Source of the DNA: Rugalucina vietnamica
Taxonomy: Eukaryota; Mollusca; Bivalvia; Lucinida; Lucinidae
DNA length: 64,000 nucleotides
NCBI GenBank assembly: GCA_964017185.1
Contig: OZ024883.1
Location: forward strand, 43,206,395-43,270,394
Direction: 5' to 3'
Shown here in pieces: positions 49,801-59,060 of the stretch. Numbering within the stretch: the first letter of the stretch is position 1; each line of letters begins with the position of its first letter. The notes under the pieces were generated by a model. It had not been told where the DNA came from. It worked only from the letters and a program-made list of their open reading frames with translations, and ran no database searches. Position numbers and translations under genes: made by a program.

Positions 49801-52800
49801 TGGGATGCATCTGATGCACACATGAAACAGTGTAGAGTATTTAAGATCCTACGTATTTACATAAAAATATATTTGAGCAATGTTACATTCTAGTTTGATT
49901 TACTAAGAGGTATGTAAGAACATTGCTAACTGGACAAGGGACAGTTACTAGACTAGGAACAAATAGGAACGACATAGAATGCACTCCATATATTTTCAAA
50001 TAATTGATTGATTGATTGATTGATTGATTGGGGTTGAACGTCCCACCAACAGCTAAGGTCATATGGAGACGGGTATTTTCAAATAATGTCAGAATATATC
50101 GCATGATCATGACTAGGGACTAGGTCATTTAATACCTATAAATAGTATGCAAAAAATGCTCATCTGATTGATAATGCAGTTTTTTCAAGGTGCCTTCCAC
50201 GTGACTGCACCACAAACAATGAAACGTGACCGTTTTGGCAGACAAATTCTGTTATATAGTGCCAACTTCTTCAGGACGATTACAAAGTACGGTTTGTTAA
50301 GATAGTATCTTGGTCTAGTAGCACCAAACAATTTTTATCAGATATTTCCATTGTTATATAATATATTATACAGTTGCTAAATGCGGCGGCACAAAATCAG
50401 ATAATGCCCTTAAGGAATAATGACTGAAACGGACTAAATATTAAGTTGGTTTAGGACTTAAATTATGGATAGAACGGGACTGCGAATGAACCATGATCAT
50501 TCATAACTTGCATGAAGTCTATATGATGTTTTTAGAATCCGATGTCTTGTTTTACAAATTTTGACATAATTCGGTAAAGTGAACAAGTTAATGTCGGTTA
50601 CTAGGAGCATATGTACTTCTTTGATATGTAGCTATAACTTAGCACAATGTGAGGTCTATGATATGTAAATACTGCATTCATATGTCCACCCATGTGCCAA
50701 AATAATTGATAAAGCGCAATTTATAAGTTTAAATATCATTAATGATTTATCTTGATGTTCCGAAACAAAGCACAGTAAAGATAGATTGTGGCCACCCTAA
50801 TATTTGTCTAGTTGACAAATGTAACACTTTCTTGATTCGAATCAGCATATTGTACACTTTACCACATACATCAAAATCTCGTTATAACACTAGGATTAGG
50901 ATCTACCGTATCAAACCATCTTACATCGATGTTTAAAAAAACCTTACCACATAATTCGTTTTCTCCTAGCAAACACATCTGTGAAGCTTTGTGTTTCACT
51001 CGCCTTGTCATGGACTCATGAGGAGTGTACGTTCTCTCTTTAGTTCTGAAACATCATGCATCAGGAAAACATGTCCATGTAAAGTATACCCCCACAAACC
51101 CCACTTTTATAATTATAGTAAAATTGGGGTATGCAGGGGTATACCTATTTTTCTTATTTTTGCTCCAAAACATAGATTGTGGGTACTCGTTAGAACCGCC
51201 TCGTTAGAATCTACGTTTTGAGCAAAAATAAGAAAAATATCAAAATTTTTCAGATGAAAATTTTCAATTTTTAAAGCTAAAAAAATCTTTGTATATTGCA
51301 TGGGCAAGTGTTCGTAATGGATTCATAATTACAAGTATAGTGTCAATTGCCGAAATTTCAAGCTTCTAGCTCTTTTCTGTGACTGTGCAGCTTGATATGT
51401 GTCAGACCTGTTCGGAAACCACATTGTTGGTTTTCCCACGAGGCGGCTCATTTATAGTGTCAATTGCCTGTTCATCAATAACCCTAATCTAATTATTATG
51501 CCTGTTCTTTCTGGTATGTCTATACATACGTATGTTTGACGTTCAAATATATGAGCCGCCTCGTGGAAAAACCAACAATGTGGTTTCCGACCAGGTCCGA
51601 CACAAACAGGCCTGTACAAGCACAGAAAAGAGCTAGAAGCTTGAAATTTCGGATTTAAGTAGAAGAGGAATTGTACTATCCGAGTAGCGAAAACAAAGGC
51701 GCTGATCAGCTTCGCAGTTACTGCGAAGCTGATCTGCGCCTTTGTTTTCGCATATGCACATTGTTGGTTTTCTCACGCACAGGCGCATATATCTTTTGCA
51801 CAATTGTGTTCCGTTCTGTTTATCACCCTAGAATGTTTTACCAATAGTATGTTTTACGTTACTCGAGTCTAACCTTCTACCAACTCTATGACGTTTTTTC
51901 TCAGTTTCCACTATTGAATATCTGCCATAGATTTAAGTGCATTTTCTGATTTCTATTATAGACAATCTTACTTAGATAAAGTCATAAATCATACTTTGGT
52001 ACTAATCCTGGTACAAGTTTTAACATTTGCTTCCATAGATGGTCATACTGTCCGCTGAACACCGCCTGGTCACAGGTTATTTCTATCTCCCCACTGAAAT
52101 CATTACAAAAACATACGGAGGTAAGTTGAAAATTTAATTGGAATCGGAAAAGCTACCCATCGATGCACCCAATAGTTAAAAATCAACCGTAACTTCGCAA
52201 TGGGCTCAGCATATCTGCAGTTTTAGTTATTTCCCATTTTTGTGTCGAACACATTCTTTCAGCCTGTGAAATGTTTTATAGACCTGGTGAATTCATACCC
52301 AACTTTTTTTCTGGATGTACATTGTATACTTGTTGTATAGTCACTGCAGAAGCTGAGGGTGAGGTAATGGCCATGTAAAATCGATTTAAACCCGCCAGTG
52401 GCTTTGTGTTACTGATCGTTCCAAGTCGATACTTCTGTGGTGGTTTTATGTTTTGGTGTTTAAAATATTTTTGTGCTGTTGGCGCCTTATGTATGTTTTC
52501 ATATTTTTAGTTAAGTTATGGTAACTGAGTGACCACCTATTGGGAAAATAGGTGCTCATTCGGCTTACGAAATGTTTTCATGGTATAAGTGCCTGATTGT
52601 TAGTTTGGTTTTTTCCCACCTCGGTTTTCGGAGTGGGAATCTTTTTCTAATTGCGCCTTTTCCTGATCTTTGCCTACTTGTACCATTTTCCTTACCTTAA
52701 TATAAAATACATATAATCAGCCGGTTGTCCTTGTTTTATAATCGGTGTACTATACTTCAAATTCCCTTTCTGTAGAGATATAACAAGAGCTTTCTTATGT

Positions 52801-55800
52801 CTCTGTGGCCAGTGGCTAAACAAAGAATTTCTGTCGACAAAGTTGATCTTTTCTTGGTATTCTCGTTCGAATACATCTCGAACGGATCTGAAAAAAAAAT
52901 ATTGTAGAATGATGCTTTCGTTCTATGCTTTTGAGTAATTTACTGATAATCGTCCATTGTTCTACTATGACTCGTTCCATTCCTTTTTGCTTGTCAATTT
53001 TAGTTATATTATCTACAAGTTGCTATTATGTTCGTTTTCTAAGTTCAGTAAGGGAAACTGAGTGGCCGTCTTATATTGAGAGAGTCTACTTCTTAGGTCA
53101 ACTGTAGGTTCCCATTTTCTAATACCACCATTGTTTTATTAATTTCCGTTTGGGTGTCAATGGTCCATTGTTTCACGTACACTGTAGATTTTTCGAACTT
53201 ATTGATCTTGGGCGTTGTTCGATTACCAGTGCTTCGTTCTAAATTTACCGAATCCAACCCCCTTGTTGGCATGGATTGTGTAAATGTTCAGAAAAACGCA
53301 GCTAATTGCAAGTATGACAGAATCTCGAAAATGTTGGAAAATATCAAACCAGCATCGTCAAAATAAGTACCTGTTGTACAGATTTCTTTCTATCATAATG
53401 AGATCAGTTTCACAGTCACACACAACACTGGCTGTACGTATACAGTCATCCTTCAACAGGGCAACCTCGCCCACTGTTTTACCTTCACCTAAACAATACA
53501 GAGACAATCAACTAAATGAATGCTTCAAAAGTCATACACTGTACACTAAACTGTCTGTTCGTGTTCAGTCATATTTCAACAAGGCTTCCTCCCCTTCTGT
53601 TACATGTATACCTTTGCCTAGGTAGAGGGTAACAACACACGTAGTCATAGGATGTTTGTTTTACAAAGACCAGTCATCCAAATAATAAAGATCAGTCATC
53701 CAAATATCAATCGTTCCTTAAATGTGAGGTCGATCTTAAGCGAAGTCTTTGGTCATTAATTAAAAAAAAAATAAATAAATAAAAAAATAAAGAATGGTTG
53801 AAAGTCATGATCATTGCTGTTGCAACGGTATAGACTACCGGCTAACTTACCCACGTGTGGTTTTAATTAAGTTATGTGAATTATCGCGATCAACGCGGAG
53901 TGTTGGAAGGCAGATTGCGAAGTTGTATTTCACTACGGCGCACGTCGCGCTAAAATTGTTAATATTTCGATTTTGCATAAATCATTGCATAATGTAAGTA
54001 TAGTAGTGCCATCATTAGATGTAGATTGTCTGAAATAAATCTGTGTTCACAGTAGAAACAGACCCACAATTATAATCAGATACAGTTTCTAAACAGTGAT
54101 TGTAAAGTTTGATATATATATATATATTTGAAGGGGAACGTGCAAGAACATGTCTAAGTCCACTTTGCCCACAAATTTGGGGTTTTGGTGTCACTGTGTT
54201 CAACATACTAATAGCTACATTCTGGTATATCGTACGCCTTTTACATTTTGTTTGTGTGAAATTTGTAATGTTTTCAAAGTGTTCAGTATAAGAACATACC
54301 CAAGTCCACATATTGCTAAGTGTTAAATTCAAGAACAAACCGAAGTCCAAAGATCATGTTAAGAAAGTATGATATAAAATGAATTTGTTTCGACATAGTT
54401 TGAGGAGCTCAAAATATCCATATAAGGCAAATCAGCGATTTCATCTGTGCATTTCAAAATGTTGCATCTGTGCATCTAAAATGTTGCATTTCAACACAAT
54501 TCCAAACAAAAACTGGTACAGACAAAATGCGGGTTTGGACTTAGACACATTCTTGAATTAACATATTACATGTATTCGAAATTCTGCATTTTCTCCCTTA
54601 TATCAACGAAATTTCATGACATTTGAGCGTTTTACTGTACTTAATAAGACTAATGATTTGGTATGTTGTTGTTTTTTTTCGCGTTTTACTAGAAAATTTC
54701 AAAAATGGACATAGACGCGTTTTATTTAAAAGCTGTACCTGATGTCCAAACTTTCTGTCCCAGATCAACCCTGTCCAGGATAGCCTTGTTGCATGCTCTT
54801 TCCACATTTTGCAATATTTCTTGAGAATTTTCTTTGTCTTGAATGACGTAAATAGACACCTGACCTTTCAGAATGATGAATAATCTAAGAAAAGAAACAT
54901 AATTGCACTGCAAAATTTAGTGACAGCAATATTAAATAAGGTATTTAATACCATGAATGAGCACAAACAATATATTTTATCAAAATTTTCAAATATTGAC
55001 AAATTACAAAAAAGATGCACTACCGATCTATTACATGAAGCATTGTTTGAACCAATCTAGTGTCATCACCAGAGATCATCATTAGATCGTCTATTATGCC
55101 AAAGGCAACCAAAAATCGGTTTTCAGTACCTGTGTCCATTTTCACCCTGTTTAATTATCACTTCATCGTTTGTTGCCTTCTTAAATTCGCAATGCCGGAT
55201 GATGTCCTTGATGCATTCTGCAAGAGATAATCATCAAGTATATTAAAACTGATAGTTGAATTTCCTTTAGAATGTAGATGCCTTTAACGCTTAGATTTTG
55301 TCAACATTTCACATATATTAGAATATGTGTGGAGCAAACTGCTGGACAGATCATAGATTTGTGGCCAGCAAACTTAGCCTCGCTATCTCTAAGTGAATTC
55401 GAACCCATACGATACTTAATGACTAAAACAAGGTTTTGAGACTTGCAATCAACACAGTTCAGAGGACACATACGAACTTTCCAAACAGCGGACGATATGT
55501 TTTCGTAGTATAAGTACCTGGGCCCAGTTGTTCAAAACTAACGACGTCGTTAGTTAACGTTTCGTTAAAATTTCAAACATCAATATGACAAATACACTGT
55601 TATTTTTTGTTACTTTAGCTGATATTTGCTTAACAAATTTATGTCTTAACGATATCGTTAAGCTAACGATGCTTTGAACAACTGAGTCCTGATTGTTAAT
55701 TTAGTTTTTCCCACCTCTTGTAGTGGGAATTTCTTTCTGATTGCACCATTTCCTGATCATTGGCTGCCATTACTTCAATTGTGATGGGCTTAAAGAAAGA

Positions 55801-57118
55801 TTCGTATGGCGTCCTGCTGATTTTGCAGTCCACAAAGATTCAAAGCAAGAAGCGTTGCAATTGTAATAATATAAAAATCATATTTTGCAATAAATAGATA
55901 AATAAAGTGAATGTACGCATCAAAATATTTCTACATTTTTGGAGTACTATACATGTCAAACTCAGGAGAGTATGTCAACTTTTGATTGTGATTAATTATC
56001 AAAAGGCAAAACATAGGCAACAATTGGTTAAAAGCCCGTTATTTACACCAATGTATTCAATATAAACATTTAAATGGCAATAATTTGTATATTGAGTTTC
56101 AGAATAAATTAAATCCATTGTGTCTGTGTGTTAGCCTTCTGCAGCCTTTCAGATTCCATTCTTTTTTAAATAATGTTTTTGTAGTTCAAATACACGAATA
56201 CGCCTGAGAATAATTGATAAAATGACAATAAAATGTTTTGTATAAAATCAGATCAAAAAGGTATTATGAATTCAATTATATCCTTTACTAAGGTCAATGG
56301 GCATACAGTAAACATACTGCAATATACAAATAGTTTCTAACTCGAGTTGGTGTTCAGTTCCGAAAACGTACTAGACGTTTCTTCCGTCACATTTAATAAC
56401 ATGAATAAAGCAAAACAACACGCATTAATGCAAACAAATACCCATTCAGTCACACACACTCTAACTGGATCTTACAATGTTTTACGTAACGCATATGCAG
56501 TAGACATTTGAGCCTGTGCATGAGAAAACCAACAGTTTGGGGTTCCGACCAGGTCTGACACAAACCAGGCTGTACAGTCACAGAAGCAGGCTAGAAACTT
56601 GAAATTTCGGATTTAAGAAGAAGAGAGATTGTATTATCCGTGTAGCGAAAACAAAGGCGATGATCAGCTTCGCGGTTACCGCGAAGCTGATCTGCGTCTT
56701 TGGTTTCGCCTATGCAGATTGTTGGTTTTCTCATGCACTGGCTCATTTCCGTTTTAGTTGCATCTCAACTATTGGATTATCTTATTTTCCTCGATCGTTA
56801 AATATATCGCAATATGTTAAACATGTTAAATATGCACTTTAAGAATCAGCAATCACCTTTTAATAGCGTACAGCTGTAGTGTTTTCTTCACTATAATTAT
56901 GTTATTCAGAACTTTGCTTGTTCATGTTTCTACTTTGAAAATTTTAACAGCACAAGATTTATTTCAAAGCATTTAATATTCTACATACCTGGCGTTAAGG
57001 TCTCCAGCACTCTAGATTTGTTCTTGAACCATGGTACCAGGTCTTGGCACTCAAACTCTGCTCGTGCGTCCGGACTCTTCGTGATCACCTTAATCAGCTT
57101 TTCATACATAGACGGCAT
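43899..57118 (-). CDS. Cyclic nucleotide-binding domain protein, CNBD2-like (9 exons, complete)
   Basis: Exons, in transcript order: 57118-56989, 55217-55130, 54884-54739, 53488-53371, 52887-52696, 52093-51995, 51045-50948, 49596-49028, 43973-43899. They total 1515 nt, 504 residues plus TAG. All introns are GT-AG and all phases agree. The first CNB domain (about residues 40-160) shows VIIKQGENG (63-71), LFIILKGQVSIYV (74-86) and a phosphate-binding-cassette-like stretch with GEVALL (128-133), R139 and TASV (140-143). The second (about 178-325) shows PIIKQGQPADYMYFIL but lacks a GE...R cassette, so it is probably degenerate. A lysine/glutamate-rich, helix-prone stretch lies near 360-385, and the tail is basic and serine-rich. 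In mammals CNBD2 binds cAMP and serves sperm function; a cytosolic cAMP-responsive role here is inference. Start: ATG at 57118, with a TATA-like box about 105 bp upstream. Gene extent is firm; the family call rests on recalled motifs, without a search. Confidence 0.88.
44081..44300 (-). repeat. Family A, copy A15, decayed, in intron 8
   Basis: CATCAGGATATCGTGAAATG start; the tip is reduced to GAACCGATTGTTCTGACG and the far end has lost its terminal bases. Confidence 0.65.
44654..44933 (-). repeat. Family A, copy A16, in intron 8
   Basis: Full-length reverse copy with a complete tip. Confidence 0.85.
45322..45525 (-). CDS. Candidate internal exon of a membrane protein, inside intron 8 of the CNBD2-like gene
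   Basis: Between an acceptor (CTGTTTTAG) and a donor (CG|GTATGA) the minus strand is open for about 67 codons. It encodes a charged stretch (WRKADYSCHFDHLIQ), then IPPWIFGFVSLVCLQLGG running into a hydrophobic segment that would span a membrane. No partner exon was found. It could be a nested gene, an alternative exon or chance. Confidence 0.22.
46070..46349 (-). repeat. Family A, copy A17, in intron 8
   Basis: Full-length reverse copy, very close to A8 and A14 in sequence, with a perfect tip hairpin. Confidence 0.85.
47114..47356 (-). repeat. Family A, copy A18, in intron 8, tip deleted
   Basis: The first arm reaches GAACCGCCTG and jumps to TTTTGAGCAAAAATAAG; the second half of the stem is missing. 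Confidence 0.82.
47590..47905 (+). repeat. Family C element (C3), in intron 8
   Basis: Shares TATTACTGATCGTTCC, AGTGACCGCCTATTGGGAAA, GTATAAGTACATGTACC and TTTCCTGATCATGGCCTACT with the other copies. Confidence 0.68.
48256..48338 (+). promoter_or_regulatory. Weak candidate promoter and first exon, antisense in intron 8
   Basis: TATAAA at 48256, a TCAGT initiator-like string at 48293, then a short stretch ending CAAAAACAG|GTGAGAAT, a good donor. The 39-bp TATA-to-initiator distance is longer than usual and no acceptor partner was identified. Confidence 0.15.
50003..50083 (-). mobile_element. SINE tail fragment with (GATT)n run
   Basis: (GATT)n followed by GGGGTTGAACGTCCCACCAA and AGGTCATATGGAGACGGG, like a SINE 3' end. 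Lies upstream of exon 8, in intron 7. Confidence 0.5.
51059..51319 (-). repeat. Family A, copy A19, beside a splice acceptor
   Basis: Reverse copy with a shortened tip (GAACCGCCTCGTTAGAATC). On the minus strand its end, TTTTCCTGATG, lies 12 bp before the AG of the exon 7 acceptor (51046-51048). Confidence 0.82.
51351..51447 (-). repeat. Family B, copy B6, partial, flanked by 15-bp direct repeats
   Basis: Only the hairpin-free arm is present (GAAATTTCAAGCTTCTAGC to GAGGCGGCTC). ATAGTGTCAATTGCC occurs at 51337-51351 and again at 51454-51468. Lies in intron 6 of the CNBD2-like gene. Confidence 0.75.
51552..51783 (+). repeat. Family B, copy B7, in intron 6
   Basis: GAGCCGCCTCGTGGAAAAAC to a slightly altered GGCGC end; ATAT on both sides; complete inner hairpin. 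Confidence 0.84.
52330..52685 (+). repeat. Family C element (C4), in intron 5
   Basis: Most complete copy: CACTGCAGAAGCTGAGGGTG through CCTGATCTTTGCCTACTTGT. It fills more than half of intron 5 and ends about 10 bp from the exon 5 donor. Confidence 0.72.
55488..55765 (+). repeat. Family C fragment (C5) split by a small MITE, in intron 1
   Basis: GACGATATGTTTTCGTAGTA...AAGTACCTG is cut at 55520 and resumes at 55688 with CCTGATTGTTAATTTAG and ATTGCACCATTTCCTGATCA. Confidence 0.68.
55521..55687. mobile_element. Small MITE (family D) inside C5, 4-bp target duplication
   Basis: Inverted ends GGCCCAGTTGTTCAAA and TTTGAACAACTGAGT; CCTG duplicated on both sides (55517-55520 and 55688-55691). The empty site is proven by the other C copies, which read straight through. 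A perfect 20-bp palindrome (AACTAACGACGTCGTTAGTT) sits at 55536-55555. 167 bp, no coding. Confidence 0.75.
56514..56746 (+). repeat. Family B, copy B8, in intron 1
   Basis: GAGCCTGTGCATGAGAAAAC to CACTGGCTC; ATTT on both sides; inner hairpin intact. Confidence 0.84.
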
Positions 57119-57220
57119 GATTGCTTTGTCTTAAATTGTCGTTTAACAACTCGAAAAGTCTTGACTTTGAAGTAATAAGGTATCGCTTATTACGAAAATA
57201 AGAGTATAGTTAATTTCCTG

Positions 57221-57228
57221 TTTATATA
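57221..57228 (-). promoter_or_regulatory. TATA-like box upstream of the CNBD2-like gene
   Basis: TATATAAA-like string on the minus strand, about 105 bp before the start codon at 57118 and about 45 bp beyond the end of the neighbouring candidate gene. A start site 30 bp downstream would give a 5' leader of about 75 nt. Position fits; no initiator was confirmed. Confidence 0.4.
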
Positions 57229-58391
57229 GTTACATGAATATTTCAGAACACTTAGAATCACCGTTTTTCCACTAACAAGTCATCAAATATGTCTTCTGTC
57301 TTAGATATATTAATGTTAAGATGTGACGTGTTCTTGCAATATCCAGTGCCGATGGTCTCTCATTTTCTTCTAAGTGTGGCTTCGAATTATACCTAAAACA
57401 GATGAAAGAAAATGTTACATAAACACACGGTCAGTACATTCCAAGAACTCGTTTAATTCCTCTTACTGAGTCCTCTTAATTGACGTGACATAATCAGCTC
57501 CTAGTACGCTAGCGATTTTATGAGTATCTTTCCACTTTACGGCTAGTTCGAATAAAATTCTGAATCGTCCATTAAAATAGCTTATTTTTTCTTTATTCGT
57601 GCCGATATATTTATCCTTTATTACGTTTGGTAGAGCTTGAATATCTGCCTCTATTGGTATTTGTTCCTTTATGGAACAGTCAATTAATTGGTTGTTAGAT
57701 ATACTTTACAGTGGGTATGTCAATCGGTCGATTCTTGATATCATCAGTTGAAACATAAAATTGGTCAGTGATTCCAGAATGGGATGGCATTTGATATAAA
57801 TCTTCTTATGTTTGTTATCCGATTTGCGCAGATCCGATATTGCCATCAACGATACAAATGAATCTGAAAAGCACGTGAAGTCTCCCCGTGTCTGTCAGCT
57901 TGCAATGCAGTATATCGCAAACAACATTGCATTTTTTTAAAAATATTGAAAACATGATAATCGTTTTATGGTCGTTTATGACATTCGAACAAATAAATGA
58001 ATATAGGTATTGGTTATCACTAAGCTGTGAGTTTATTAGATAGCAAATTAATCTAACACTTTGCATAATTAAAAGGATTATCTATCTAGATACATGTATG
58101 TGACAAGCAACAAGCAATAACAGACAATATGTCATGTAATACATCGTCCTTGAACGTGAGCCCTGCCATCTGCACAGTGTCACACATATACAGGCAGGTT
58201 TAATATTCCGCGGGCATATATTAACCTAATTAGCTTTGATACTGAGATTTCGTCTTTTTATTGAAGTAAATGTATTTATACATGTTCATAATGATCAAAC
58301 TGGAATCTTTCAACAGCACTGAAAAAGAAGAGAGAAAGCGGTTGTGCCAGACACTGTTTCTCACATTTCTTTAAGAAATGTGGTTGTTGTA

Positions 58392-58805
58392 TACGAGGGA
58401 CGTCCCAATAATTTCAACTCAAGCTCCGTTTTGTCATAATAACATCATGTCAGTTCAAACAACAAATATGGTCTCCAAGTACTTAAGGCTTTAGGGCTTT
58501 GTGGGTAAGTTCGTACTGCTGCATGCATCCGTTAAAACGCAGTAGAGTTTTGAGCACATGTACCCCAACTGCCGCGGAGCAGGAATAATGACGTTACCGT
58601 TAATTGCACATTTGTCTGAATAGTTTGCCGCTTAGACAGATATGCTACAAACAAAACATCTGTTGCAAAATTATGCGTATATTTGTTGTACAGTAAAAGA
58701 AGTTCCAACATGAACACTTATTCTTCATGAGCAACGTTGACTGGTACCTCAAATGTGTTCAGAATAAAATGCATGTATATCGAAACTTTTGGGACAATCC
58801 ACGTA
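58392..58805. mobile_element. Short mariner-like non-autonomous element
   Basis: The left end TACGAGGGACGTCCCAATAA and the reversed right end TACGTGGATTGTCCCAAAAG are imperfect inverted repeats with TA at both edges; 414 bp, no transposase frame. It probably derives from a different mariner than the one at 831-1824. Confidence 0.55.
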
Positions 58806-58984
58806 CGTACCTATGTGGATTACATGCGAGATATATTTTCATGCATGCACTGATGAGAAAATAAACGATAGCTGACTTATGACCATAAAATTGCCAACAT
58901 TAACTAGAGAATATCAAAAACTTGGCCCTTTTTCACGATGGTTGTCGATACGAGTAAATGTTTATGTAGATCATTTATTAGTAA

Positions 58985-59060
58985 GGTATTTAAAATAAAT
59001 GAGCTGACCACATTGCGCAATAATGGGTTATAAATTCAAACTGGTCAACCTATACGCTGA
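58985..59060 (+). repeat. Family E-like fragment
   Basis: GACCACATTGCGCAATAATG and GGGTTATAAATTCAAACTGG loosely match the E core. Confidence 0.3.

Noticed and set aside
44083-51307. Many short frames containing GIPLYTTVLLYKSG-, YPQSMFW- or RKTCPCNVYP-like sequence
   Set aside because: All are translations of family A copies on either strand.
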